DNA of 64,000 bases from NCBI GenBank assembly GCA_039033995.1, contig JBCCBP010000018.1, positions 1-64,000 of the forward strand, in the 5' to 3' direction. The notes under the pieces are model-generated. The model did no database searches, was not told the origin of the DNA, and worked only from the letters and a program-made list of their open reading frames with translations. Positions 26,641-35,007 of the stretch are shown in pieces. The translations under genes were made by a program, and so were the position numbers. The DNA is from CALBPI01 sp039033995. Its GTDB lineage: Bacteria > Pseudomonadota > Gammaproteobacteria > Steroidobacterales > Woeseiaceae. Within the stretch, counting starts at the first letter, position 1, and every line of letters begins with the position of its first letter.

Positions 26641-27087
26641 TTACGGAAAGTCGATGACTTCCCAGCGCTGGGTATCTTCCCCACGCGCCAGTCGTCTCAG
26701 TGCATCCACGATTTCTCGCTCATTCCAGTCGAGTACCTCGTCAGCACGGCTGATTAAATCACCGGGAGAAACCGTGACGCGACCAAATGCGTTGATCAGG
26801 ACAACTGGTTTCTCGAGCGCTTTGGCTGCGTTGATCTGATAGTCAACCCAATCGCGCTTCTGTTGGTACGTGCTGGCTAGTACGATGACCGCTTCACAGT
26901 CCTGAATCTGGGCTCTCAGCGCCTCCTTGAACCCTTCCGGCCCACCCTCGGGCGTAAGGTCTGGATTGCTGACGTTGAGGTAGTAAAATCGATCCACACT
27001 CTCGAGATATTCGAACACACGAAGGTAATCGTCGCTTTGCGTGAAAACGTGACTGACAAACACGCGGATCGGATTATTCTCGGACAT
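26641..27087 (-). CDS. TIR-like (DUF1863 / MTH538-type) domain protein
   Basis: A 148-residue single-domain protein. It opens with IRVFVSHVFTQSDDYLRVFEYLES, has a middle AQIQDCEAVIVLASTYQQKRDWVDYQINAA, and ends near WNEREIVDAL. This is the flavodoxin-like layout of the TIR-like DUF1863 family, which includes the ThsB component of Thoeris anti-phage systems. It is also common in solitary genes of unknown role. The start at 27087 fits the domain; an upstream in-frame start at 27135 would add 16 residues. No ThsA-type effector is adjacent. It lies between a GDPD gene and a divergent EEP hydrolase gene. Confidence 0.75.
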   Translation of the reverse strand: MSENNPIRVFVSHVFTQSDDYLRVFEYLESVDRFYYLNVSNPDLTPEGGPEGFKEALRAQIQDCEAVIVLASTYQQKRDWVDYQINAAKALEKPVVLINAFGRVTVSPGDLISRADEVLDWNEREIVDALRRLARGEDTQRWEVIDFP

Positions 27088-27164
27088 GCAAACGTTGACC
27101 TGTTGTGATGCGCTACTGTCGAGGATTGTACCCAATTGAACCGACTTCTGGCGAGTTTTGCCGG

Positions 27165-27242
27165 TACAATATGATGACCATGATACACATGCAGACGCCG
27201 AGAATAATCCACACCACCCGCAGAGGCGCGCTTTGCGCTTAG
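27165..27242 (+). promoter_or_regulatory. Possible -10 element and short leader ORF before the EEP gene
   Basis: TACAAT (27165-27170) resembles a -10 element; no good -35 sits 17 nt upstream. A 22-codon ORF (27174-27242, beginning MTMIHMQTP) ends across the proposed TTG start of the next gene. It may be a coupling leader or chance. Evidence for its translation is weak. Confidence 0.3.
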
Positions 27243-27967
27243 TGCTTTATAACATTCGGTATGGCGTTGGTTCCGGCATCGCGACACACCTGCCCGTGCC
27301 GGGCGCGGGCTATGTGCTGGGGAACCAAGCCAATCTCAATAAGTTGATCGAGTTTTTTCAGTCACTATCACCGGACATAGTTGGTTTGGTGGAGGTCGAC
27401 ACGGGCTCCATTCGCAGTCGCAATGTCAATCAGGCGGAGGTCATCGCCACGGCACTGGGACACAAATCTTCGTACGAGACGAAATACGGCAGCAATTCAT
27501 TGAATCAGCTGTTGCCAATCATTCGTAAGCAAGGCAATGCGTTTCTTGCTGCACCGACGATCCACAATGAGCGTTTTCACTATTTCGATACCGGCATCAA
27601 GAAATTGATTATCGAATTGGAACTCACCGACGTTGCGATCTTTCTCGTGCATTTGTCGTTGAAGTATCGCCACCGGCATCTGCAACTACGGCATCTCTAT
27701 GACCTCGTCGAGCAGACGGACAAACCCGCGATGGTCATTGGCGATTTCAATACCTTCTGGGGACAGGATGAGATTTACCTGTTTCAGAGAGCGACTGGCC
27801 TGAAAAGCGCCAATGTGGATGCATTGCCCTCTTATCCGAGCCGATCGCCGCGACGAGAACTCGACTTCATCCTATATCAGGACGGCATTAGTATTGACCA
27901 TTTCTCGGTACCAGACGTCACGCTATCGGATCATTTGCCGCTAGTCTGTGACTTCCACGTGAACTAA
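27233..27967 (+). CDS. Endonuclease/exonuclease/phosphatase (EEP) family hydrolase
   Basis: About 245 residues from the TTG at 27233, which has AGAGG 8 nt upstream and sits directly before the first strand of the fold (LRLVLYNIRYG). Another in-frame TTG at 27158 is less likely, as the extra residues resemble no EEP protein. Catalytic motifs are present: Asn in YNIRYG, Glu in VGLVEVD, His in FLVHLSLK, Asp/Asn in GDFNTF, and the final SDHLPLV. The family covers metal-dependent DNases, phospholipases and phosphatases; the substrate is unknown. There is no signal peptide. It is divergent from the TIR-like gene. Confidence 0.8.
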   Translation: MRLVLYNIRYGVGSGIATHLPVPGAGYVLGNQANLNKLIEFFQSLSPDIVGLVEVDTGSIRSRNVNQAEVIATALGHKSSYETKYGSNSLNQLLPIIRKQGNAFLAAPTIHNERFHYFDTGIKKLIIELELTDVAIFLVHLSLKYRHRHLQLRHLYDLVEQTDKPAMVIGDFNTFWGQDEIYLFQRATGLKSANVDALPSYPSRSPRRELDFILYQDGISIDHFSVPDVTLSDHLPLVCDFHVN

Positions 27968-27991
27968 CCCAGCAACGATAAAGACCGCACC

Positions 27992-30016
27992 ATGAGCAAC
28001 TACCAACACTGGCAATCAGAACGAGACGATAGCAATCGCCTGTGGCTAGGCATTGACAAGGCGGAAAGCAGCGCCAACGTGCTGTCAGGGCCTGTCTTGC
28101 GAGAGCTCGACGACTTATTGAACGAAGCGGACCAATCACCCCCGAGCGCGTTGATCGTTTATTCGCTCAAAAAGAGCGGATTCGTGATGGGTGCCGATAT
28201 CAACGAGTTCACAACACTAGCCAATGCCGATGAGGCGTATGCGCTGGTCAGACTTGGGCAACAGGTGCTCGACAGGCTGGAGTCTGCCCGTTATCCAACC
28301 GTTGCAGCGATGGATGGGATGGCACTGGGTGGCGGGCTCGAATTAGCGATGGCTTGTCACTATCGCATCGCGGTGGATGTGCAAAAGCCCGTCATTGGCT
28401 TACCCGAGGTCCAGTTGGGCATTCACCCCGGTTTTGGCGGCACCGTGCGTGCCGTGCAACTTGCCGGCGTGGCCGCCGCTATGCCGCTTATGCTGACCGG
28501 TAAATCCGTCACGCCGGGCAAGGCGCTGAAACTCGGACTGGTCGACCAGCTCTGTGAGCGCGATCAGTGGCGCGATCAGGCGATTGCCATGGCGGAGCAA
28601 CGACCACCGCGTCGTAAAGCCCCGCTCGGCGCGCGGTTGATGAACCTCCCGATCGTGCGTGGCATCGTTGCCAAAAAGATTGAGGCGCAGACGCGTGCGA
28701 AAGCCAATCCTGACCACTACCCCGCGCCATTCGCCATCATCGACTTGTGGCGCCAGCACGGTGCCAGCGCAAGCAGTGGGTACGAAGCCGAAGCACGCTC
28801 GATTGCCACGCTGATGGTTGGCGGGACGGCGCAGAACCTTGTGCGCGTGTTCTTCCTGCGCAACGGACTTAAGGGACAGGGCAGTAAGATTGATGCGACC
28901 ATCCAACGCGTTCACGTCGTTGGCGCGGGTGTTATGGGCGGCGATATTGCTGCGTGGTGTGCGTTGAAAGGGTTACAAGTCTCGCTGCAGGATCGCGAAC
29001 TGAAATACATCACGCCAGCGCTGCAGCGGGCAGAAAAACTGTTTGAGAAGAAGTCCCGAACGCCGGAGCAACTGGCTGCCACAAAAGCACGCCTGCGAGC
29101 CGATGTTGCGGGTGACGAGGTCGCAGACGCCGACATCGTGATTGAAGCGATTTATGAAAACGCGGATGCCAAACAAGCGCTGTATCAATCACTGTTACCC
29201 AAGATGAAGCCCGGTGCGATACTGGCGACCAACACGTCGAGTATCAAACTCGAAACTTTGCGTGAAGGCCTACGCGAACCGAATCGATTTATTGGTGTAC
29301 ATTTTTTCAACCCGGTTGCCTATCTGGACTTGGTTGAAGTCGTCAGAACACCGGATACCGAACAGTCAGCCGTGGATTTTGGCGTCGCATTCGTCAAGAA
29401 AATTGGAAAACTGCCGCTGGTCTGTCTGAGTTCGCCAGGTTTTGTGGTCAATCGTATTCTTGCTGCGTATATGGGTGAGGCGTTCCGTCTGGCCGCCGAA
29501 GGCGTCTCGCTGCCTGCCATCGACGATGCGGCCACGAATTTTGGTATGCCGATGGGGCCTATAGAGCTTGCTGATACCGTTGGACTCGATATCGGCCTAA
29601 GTGTCGCGCGAATTCTGGGCGGCAGTGACGACGAACTCCGCACACTGATCGACATGGTGGACGCAGGGACAGTAGGCCGAAAATCCGGGCAAGGCTTTTA
29701 CCGTTGGGAAAACGGCAAAGTGGTTAAGCCGGAAGCAGCGAACACCGCTATTCCGGCCGATCTGACCGATCGGTTGATATTGCCAATGGTCAACGAAGCA
29801 GTGAAGTGTCTTGACGAAGGTGTTGTCGAAAGCGCTGACCTGCTGGATGGCGGTGTCATTTTTGGCACGGGCTTTGCGCCATTTAATGGCGGGCCGCTGC
29901 AATATGCGCGGCAACGAGGTGTCGCCGAGATTATCGAAACAATGCAGGCGCTGGCACGGTCTCATGGAGAGCATCTTGCCCCGGCTGTGGAGGCATGGTC
30001 CAGATTTGAGGCCTGA
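27992..30016 (+). CDS. fadJ: Bifunctional enoyl-CoA hydratase / 3-hydroxyacyl-CoA dehydrogenase (FadJ/FadB-like)
   Basis: A 674-residue beta-oxidation alpha subunit. The N-terminal crotonase domain has MALGGGLELAMACHYRIA and LPEVQLGIHPGFGG, including the catalytic glutamates. The dehydrogenase part has the NAD-binding VHVVGAGVMGGDIAAW (about residue 305), NTSSIKLETL, and GVHFFNPV with the catalytic His. The two C-terminal 3HCDH domains follow (SPGFVVNRILAAYMGEA; GVIFGTGFAPFNGGPL). No thiolase subunit lies beside it, and it appears as a single-gene unit, as is common for FadJ/FadN-type paralogs. The assignment of activity is strong; the exact paralog name is less so. Confidence 0.9.
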   Translation: MSNYQHWQSERDDSNRLWLGIDKAESSANVLSGPVLRELDDLLNEADQSPPSALIVYSLKKSGFVMGADINEFTTLANADEAYALVRLGQQVLDRLESARYPTVAAMDGMALGGGLELAMACHYRIAVDVQKPVIGLPEVQLGIHPGFGGTVRAVQLAGVAAAMPLMLTGKSVTPGKALKLGLVDQLCERDQWRDQAIAMAEQRPPRRKAPLGARLMNLPIVRGIVAKKIEAQTRAKANPDHYPAPFAIIDLWRQHGASASSGYEAEARSIATLMVGGTAQNLVRVFFLRNGLKGQGSKIDATIQRVHVVGAGVMGGDIAAWCALKGLQVSLQDRELKYITPALQRAEKLFEKKSRTPEQLAATKARLRADVAGDEVADADIVIEAIYENADAKQALYQSLLPKMKPGAILATNTSSIKLETLREGLREPNRFIGVHFFNPVAYLDLVEVVRTPDTEQSAVDFGVAFVKKIGKLPLVCLSSPGFVVNRILAAYMGEAFRLAAEGVSLPAIDDAATNFGMPMGPIELADTVGLDIGLSVARILGGSDDELRTLIDMVDAGTVGRKSGQGFYRWENGKVVKPEAANTAIPADLTDRLILPMVNEAVKCLDEGVVESADLLDGGVIFGTGFAPFNGGPLQYARQRGVAEIIETMQALARSHGEHLAPAVEAWSRFEA

Positions 30017-30098
30017 CGCACAGATGCGACTTAGGGATAGGATTAGGCTATAACACTCGGAAATTGCGGCAGAAATGTTAATATTCGCATCTGACACA

Positions 30099-30117
30099 GG
30101 CGCGCTGCCAGCGCGCC
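30099..30117 (+). other. Hairpin in the intergenic region after the beta-oxidation gene
   Basis: A perfect 8-bp inverted repeat GGCGCGCT-GCC-AGCGCGCC lies between the fadJ-like stop and the cNMP/rhodanese gene. No T-run follows, so it is not a canonical intrinsic terminator. It may stabilise the leader of the downstream transcript. Confidence 0.4.
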
Positions 30118-30148
30118 GTCTCAGAGCCCTCTCAGAACGCGTATTTAG

Positions 30149-31186
30149 ATGTCAAATAAAGAACTAACAATAGAAGACCTCAGGCGTTTTTCTCCGCTCG
30201 ATGGCCTCAAGACAGAAAATCTTGTGGCATTGGTTAAAAAGACCAAGATCGAGTCCCTGGAGCCGGGACAACTGCTGTTTAACGAAGGCGATACGGAAAA
30301 ACGGACCTACTACATTCTGGATGGCGCTATCCAATTGCTCGAAAATGGCGCTGAAGCGGATGTCGTTACCGGCGACTCAGCGCGTGCGCGCAACCCACTA
30401 GCGCCTATTTTGCCGCGCCGCTACACCGCTAAGGCAGTAGAGGCCGTGCGTTTTCTATCCATCGACAGCGATCTTCTCGATGTCATGTTGACCTGGGACC
30501 AAACCGGGTCGTACGAGGTTGGCGACCTCCGTGATGACGTCAAGGGCAATGACGACTGGATGACGACACTGCTGCAAAGCTCAGCATTTCATAAAATACC
30601 GCCCGCCAATATCCAAGCGATTTTCATGCGAATGCAGCAAGTCAATTTCAAGTCGGGTGACCAGATCATCAAACAGGGTACGGACGGCGATTTCTTCTAT
30701 GTGTTGACCCGCGGCAATGCCGTTGTCACGCGCGAAACACCATTGAATAAAGAAGGTATCCGATTGGCTGATTTGGCGGTTGGCAGCACCTTCGGTGAAG
30801 AAGCGCTAATCTCTGACGCCAATCGCAATGCGACCGTCACGATGCTGACCGATGGCTCTGTCATGCGGCTTGGCAAGGAAGACTTCCGCAAGCTCCTGAA
30901 CGAACCGATGCTCGATTGGGTAGATATGGCGAAAGCCGAGCAAGTCATCGCCAATGGGGGTGTCTGGCTAGACGTTCGCTTGCCGAGTGAGTTTCAGAAC
31001 TTCAGCAAGCCGGGCGCGATTAACATGCCGCTTTACTTTATCCGCTTGAAGTTATCGACGCTCGATACCTCGACGCCGTATGTCGTCTGCTGCGATACCG
31101 GGCGTAGAAGTTCGGCAGGCGCCTATATTCTGAATGAACGTGGCTTCACGACCTACGTATTGCAGGGTGGTCTCGCCCAGGCCTGA
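30149..31186 (+). CDS. Double cyclic-nucleotide-binding domain protein with C-terminal rhodanese domain
   Basis: A 345-residue cytoplasmic protein. The first cNMP-type domain covers about 12-115 (LEPGQLLFNEGDTEKRTYYILDG), the second about 145-250 (FKSGDQIIKQGTDGDFFYVLTRGNAVV; FGEEALISDANRNATVTM). The last 90 residues form a rhodanese domain (WLDVRLPSEFQNFSKPGAINMP), with its loop cysteine in YVVCCDTGRRSSAGAYIL. Rhodaneses transfer sulfane sulfur or act as phosphatase-like or redox switches. The combination suggests a nucleotide- or redox-gated sensor. The role is unknown. The start lies 32 nt after the hairpin, with no strong Shine-Dalgarno. Confidence 0.85.
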   Translation: MSNKELTIEDLRRFSPLDGLKTENLVALVKKTKIESLEPGQLLFNEGDTEKRTYYILDGAIQLLENGAEADVVTGDSARARNPLAPILPRRYTAKAVEAVRFLSIDSDLLDVMLTWDQTGSYEVGDLRDDVKGNDDWMTTLLQSSAFHKIPPANIQAIFMRMQQVNFKSGDQIIKQGTDGDFFYVLTRGNAVVTRETPLNKEGIRLADLAVGSTFGEEALISDANRNATVTMLTDGSVMRLGKEDFRKLLNEPMLDWVDMAKAEQVIANGGVWLDVRLPSEFQNFSKPGAINMPLYFIRLKLSTLDTSTPYVVCCDTGRRSSAGAYILNERGFTTYVLQGGLAQA

Positions 31187-31525
31187 CTACATCGTATGGG
31201 TCGCTTTCTCACCGCCCAGCGCCCCGGCCAGGTAATTTTCGATCTTCTTCTGTGTGTTGCCAAGATCCTGCTCAGAGAACTGTACCCCGATACCTGCCGT
31301 TCGCTGGCCTTGTGCGCCCTTCGGTGTCATCCAGACCACCTTGCCGGCAACCGGTAGTTTTTCATCTTCGCCCATCAGGCTCAGCAACATGAACACTTCG
31401 TCGCCTAGGCGATAGGAACTGTTGGTAGGAATAAACAACCCGCCATTACGAATAAATGGCATATAGGCGAGGTACAGCGCACTCTTGTCTTTGATGGTCA
31501 GGGTTAACAAGCCTGGTTTTGTCAT
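31187..31525 (-). CDS. pilZ: PilZ domain protein (type IV pilus assembly PilZ-like)
   Basis: About 112 residues from the ATG at 31525 (an upstream TTG at 31546 would overlap holB). The sequence LYLAYMPFIRNGGLFIPTNSSYRLGDEVFMLLSLMGEDEKLPVAGKVVWMTPKGAQGQRTAGIGVQF, read in order, matches the short PilZ proteins encoded after holB in many gammaproteobacteria. Those PilZ proteins aid type IV pilus biogenesis, and many lack the RxxxR motif needed for cyclic-di-GMP binding. The absence of RxxxR near the N-terminus here fits that subtype. It is the last gene of the minus-strand fab-tmk-holB run. Confidence 0.85.
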   Translation of the reverse strand: MTKPGLLTLTIKDKSALYLAYMPFIRNGGLFIPTNSSYRLGDEVFMLLSLMGEDEKLPVAGKVVWMTPKGAQGQRTAGIGVQFSEQDLGNTQKKIENYLAGALGGEKATHTM

Positions 31526-31542
31526 CGTTGCATCTCTTCCAA

Positions 31543-32496
31543 TCAATGCCCGCGCAATGGACTAGCCAAACCCGCCAGACCGTTTTGCCATGGCAGCACT
31601 AGCGAATCGATCGCCAATTCTGTGTTGACGCTGCCTTGAGTAGCCTTGCGCGCGCTTTTCAACTTATCTAGATAACAAAAGGCGTCCCGAGTGTCTATGA
31701 CATAATCTCGAAATTTCGACGTAGTTCCCAGTCTTTCCGAATCGGGGTAAATCCAACGCGATGTGACCACTTCCAGCGCACGAAGCACGTCCCGGATTTC
31801 GTAGCTACGCCACGCCTCTGCTATCGCTAGCGGTGGCTTGCGGCCGTCGACAATGGCCGCGATGTCTTGTTCGATCTGTGCCAGCACCGCAACAGACCCG
31901 TCGGCGAGTGCCGCCAACGCAGCAACGGGCGCATCATTGTGCAGCATCAGTGCGGTGGCGGCGTCTGCCGCCGAGTTACCCTGCTCCGCTATCCATTGCT
32001 GCGATTGTGATCGCGGCGGTGTCGGAATTCGGAACGTCACACAGCGGCTGATGATGGTCGCGGGAATGCGTGACAGATCATCCGCCAGCAATATCAGTGT
32101 GCAGTCGCCTGCAGGCTCCTCGAGTGTTTTCAATAATGCATTTGCCGCCGCCAGTGTCATGCTGTCCGCCGTGTCGATAACGGCAACTTTTTGCCCAGCA
32201 TGGGCGCTCAGCCCCAGTTTCTCACTGAGCACGCGGATTTGATCGATCGAAATCTGCTTCTTGTCCTCGAGCGGTGATACGTAGTGAAAATCGGGGGATC
32301 GCAGATCTTCCGGCGTCAGCGACGCCCCAACAGCATCGGTCAATACGGTAGCGGTCAGACCATCGGCTGCCAGCTGCAACGCAAGCTGTCGTTTGCCGAG
32401 GCCTCTTCTGCCCGTCAGCATGATGGCATGCGGCAGTTGTCTAGACTCTCGTAGCGTGTCGAGTTGGCGATAGGTTGCCTGCAGCCAGAACAGCAT
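31543..32496 (-). CDS. holB: DNA polymerase III subunit delta'
   Basis: A 317-residue clamp-loader subunit with the order expected for HolB: P-loop region MLTGRRGLGKRQLALQLA, then KVAVIDTADSMTLAAANALLKTLEEPAGDCTLILLADD and the sensor-1-like SRIPATIISRC. HolB has no ATPase of its own; it works with HolA and DnaX to load the beta clamp. The start ATG shares one base with the tmk stop (TAATG), supporting an operon. Its end overlaps the alternative pilZ start. Length is close to that of other gammaproteobacterial HolB proteins. Confidence 0.92.
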   Translation of the reverse strand: MLFWLQATYRQLDTLRESRQLPHAIMLTGRRGLGKRQLALQLAADGLTATVLTDAVGASLTPEDLRSPDFHYVSPLEDKKQISIDQIRVLSEKLGLSAHAGQKVAVIDTADSMTLAAANALLKTLEEPAGDCTLILLADDLSRIPATIISRCVTFRIPTPPRSQSQQWIAEQGNSAADAATALMLHNDAPVAALAALADGSVAVLAQIEQDIAAIVDGRKPPLAIAEAWRSYEIRDVLRALEVVTSRWIYPDSERLGTTSKFRDYVIDTRDAFCYLDKLKSARKATQGSVNTELAIDSLVLPWQNGLAGLASPLRGH

Positions 32497-33152
32497 TATC
32501 GAGCAGCCCGTTCGGCCAGCATGTGATCCAAGTGCACAGCTAGCGTGTCCCGCAACGACTGGACAGTACCGCTCGTATCCACGACCGTAAACCTGTCTGG
32601 GTCTGCGTCAGCGAGTGTTTCGTAACCGCGGGCGACGCGTGCAAAAAACGTATCAGTCTGTTGCTCGATACGATCACGACCGGCTTGTCGCGCATCCATA
32701 CGTGCAGCAACGACGGCTGCCTGCGCTTGTAGCAAAAACGTCCGATGCGGCCACAGGTCACCATGAACCCAATCTGCCAGTATGCGGATTCTGTCACTGT
32801 CGAAACCGCGCCCCGCGCCCTGATAGGCAAGCGTCGCATCGGTAAACCGATCGCACAGTACCCATTGCCCGGCCGCGAGCGCAGGCCGTATGACCTCAGC
32901 GACACTCTGCGCGCGTGCGGCAAACATCATCAGCAATTCACTAACATCGGACACACGCTCTTCGTGTTTACCAAGGACAAGTTTACGCAACGCCTCTGCG
33001 AGCGGCGTACCACCCGGCTCACGCGTGCTGATCCACGAGACGCCACGTTCGTTGAGAATCTCGCCAGCCACCTGAATCGCTGTCGACTTACCGACCGCCT
33101 CGACACCTTCAAAACTCACAAACATCGCACGATGGGCGTCCCTATCGCTCAT
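32496..33152 (-). CDS. tmk: Thymidylate kinase (dTMP kinase)
   Basis: A 218-residue enzyme that phosphorylates dTMP to dTDP. The P-loop is FEGVEAVGKST; most bacterial Tmk proteins read FEGxDGAGKST, so Glu-Ala replaces the usual Asp-Gly there. Other signatures are present: TREPGGTPLAEALR, FTDATLAYQGAGRG for dTMP binding, and a LID region with arginines (ARQAGRDRIEQQ). It is linked to mltG upstream by a 4-nt overlap and to holB downstream by 1 nt, the standard gammaproteobacterial order. Confidence 0.93.
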   Translation of the reverse strand: MSDRDAHRAMFVSFEGVEAVGKSTAIQVAGEILNERGVSWISTREPGGTPLAEALRKLVLGKHEERVSDVSELLMMFAARAQSVAEVIRPALAAGQWVLCDRFTDATLAYQGAGRGFDSDRIRILADWVHGDLWPHRTFLLQAQAAVVAARMDARQAGRDRIEQQTDTFFARVARGYETLADADPDRFTVVDTSGTVQSLRDTLAVHLDHMLAERAAR

Positions 33153-34213
33153 CGTGAGCCCCGCCGTAGTGCTTTCAAATACGCCTGCACCGCACGCTCA
33201 TGTTCTTCCAGCGTCTTCGAGAACACATGACTGCCGTCGCCTTTACCGGACGCCACGAAATAGAGTGTCTCGCCGTCTGCGGGCATCATCACTGACACAA
33301 GCGCGGCCTCACCCGGCAGCGCGATGGGCGTCGGCGGCAGGCCGTCGATCGTGTAGGTGTTATACGGCGTACGCGTTTGTAAATCAGACCGTCGAATATC
33401 CCCATCGTAGTCTTGACCAATACCATAGATCACGGTCGGATCCGTTTGCAGACGCATCGATTGTGCCAGGCGGCGCACAAAAACGCCGGCGATCTGCGCT
33501 CGCTCGCTGGCGAGCCCCGTCTCTTTTTCGACAATGGAAGCGAGCACGAGTGCCGCATAAGGAGTGTCAATGCCTTTGGGCGGGTCGCCTTGTTCCCAGA
33601 CTTTATCGAGTCGCGTTCGCATCAATGCAACACCCGTCTCGACAATGTCGGATGCGCTACTGCCTGCCGCGAAGCGATACGTGTCAGGTGCGAGCCAGCC
33701 CTCAAGACTACTACCCGACACACCGAACCGTACGCTCAATTCGGCGAGCTGGTCATCGGATAGCCACGCGACACCGTCTGCGCGTTGGTCGATAGCGACG
33801 TCAAGATCGTCAACAATGGCAGGATGTGCGGTGATCGCTGCGAGGCCTTGTGCGACCGTCCAGCCTTCGACGATCACGAGCTTTTCAAGATCGACGTTGC
33901 CAGCGCGTATCAATGCGAAAAACGCGGTCGCAGACAAACCCGGTGTTAGCGTGTATCGGCCCGCTTTGATGTCAGCCGCGTTGCCGTCGAGCCGCGCACG
34001 TAGCAGCAACCAATGCGTGTTTTTACTGATGCCTCGCTCGCGCAACTGTCGGGACACACCGCGCAATGTCGCGCCCATCGGTATCTCGAACGCGGTCGGC
34101 TCCGACAGGGACAACGGCTGTTGCATGTAGGCCGCCATACTGAAGTGCGCCCACGCCAAGCCGACGCCGGCGAGGAGCATGAGCACGATCGTTGATTTGA
34201 TCAGCCAGCGCAC
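33149..34213 (-). CDS. mltG: Endolytic murein transglycosylase
   Basis: A 354-residue inner-membrane-anchored enzyme: one N-terminal transmembrane helix (LMLLAGVGLAWAHF), a LysM-like subdomain, and the YceG/MltG catalytic domain. The catalytic glutamate lies in LASIVEKETGLASER; other hallmarks are VFVRRLAQSMRLQTDPTVIYGI and YNTYTIDGLPPTPI. MltG cleaves nascent glycan strands and helps set their length. The gene sits between pabC and tmk, as in many gammaproteobacteria, and overlaps tmk by 4 nt. Confidence 0.94.
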   Translation of the reverse strand: MRWLIKSTIVLMLLAGVGLAWAHFSMAAYMQQPLSLSEPTAFEIPMGATLRGVSRQLRERGISKNTHWLLLRARLDGNAADIKAGRYTLTPGLSATAFFALIRAGNVDLEKLVIVEGWTVAQGLAAITAHPAIVDDLDVAIDQRADGVAWLSDDQLAELSVRFGVSGSSLEGWLAPDTYRFAAGSSASDIVETGVALMRTRLDKVWEQGDPPKGIDTPYAALVLASIVEKETGLASERAQIAGVFVRRLAQSMRLQTDPTVIYGIGQDYDGDIRRSDLQTRTPYNTYTIDGLPPTPIALPGEAALVSVMMPADGETLYFVASGKGDGSHVFSKTLEEHERAVQAYLKALRRGSR

Positions 34214-34215
34214 GA

Positions 34216-35007
34216 CTAACCAAACCCCGCCTGTACCAGGTCGGCGCGCAGCGCATCAGCAACGGGCGTGGCCGAAGGTAACCACTGCCCGCAAATCGAA
34301 TTGGCGCTGACGACACCGCGTACGGCATTGCAAACAAAGATCTCGTCTGCCAATAGCGCATCCTCAAGATGCAAACGTTGTGATTTAGCATCGCTGTGCG
34401 CGAGCACCCAATCGCGCAGGACGCCGGCAACTCCCTGATTGATCAATCGCGGCGTCATCAACTCACCATCCCGTACAACAAACAGGTTGTGCATGGTAGC
34501 GCACACCAACGCGCCCTGCTGATCGCAGACGATCTGCACGACGCCCGGCTCGACCGGAAGGTCTGCGGCTTGCTGCACTTCCGCCAATCGTGAGAGATGT
34601 TTGAGCGGTGGCAGGCCAGGATGGGTTGGCGCGGAAATCGGTGATAACAATAAGTGACATTCCGCGGCGCTCTTAACCAATGACCCGCTAGACAACACCA
34701 AAGTCGGCGACGCATCATCAGGCGGACGATACCCCCGCGCGCCATCACCGCGAGTCACTATGACTTTCAGCCAATCAGCATCCGGATAGCGCTCCAGAAA
34801 CGCGACGATTTGGGCTGCGACCGATGACATATCCAAGCCCATGATCTGCAACGCGGCAGAGGATCGATGTAGGCGTGCCAGATGCCAGTCCAAAAGTGGC
34901 AGCCTGCGATGACTGACTCGTAGGGTTTCGAAAACACCGTCGCCATACAATAACCCGCGATCATCAGCCGAGACCATCTCACCCGCGTTGGCATCTACGA
35001 TGTGCAC
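34216..35007 (-). CDS. pabC: Aminodeoxychorismate lyase
   Basis: A 263-residue class IV PLP enzyme that converts aminodeoxychorismate to 4-aminobenzoate and pyruvate for folate synthesis. It has the family order GLLYGDGVFETLRV near the N-terminus, then HLARLHRSSAAL, and a later TPRLINQGVAGVLRDWVL with the cofactor-binding region. EDALLADEIFVCNAVRGVVSA is the usual C-terminal block. The gene overlaps pabB by 13 nt, so both 4-aminobenzoate steps are encoded together, and it is followed by mltG 3 nt away. Confidence 0.9.
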   Translation of the reverse strand: MHIVDANAGEMVSADDRGLLYGDGVFETLRVSHRRLPLLDWHLARLHRSSAALQIMGLDMSSVAAQIVAFLERYPDADWLKVIVTRGDGARGYRPPDDASPTLVLSSGSLVKSAAECHLLLSPISAPTHPGLPPLKHLSRLAEVQQAADLPVEPGVVQIVCDQQGALVCATMHNLFVVRDGELMTPRLINQGVAGVLRDWVLAHSDAKSQRLHLEDALLADEIFVCNAVRGVVSANSICGQWLPSATPVADALRADLVQAGFG

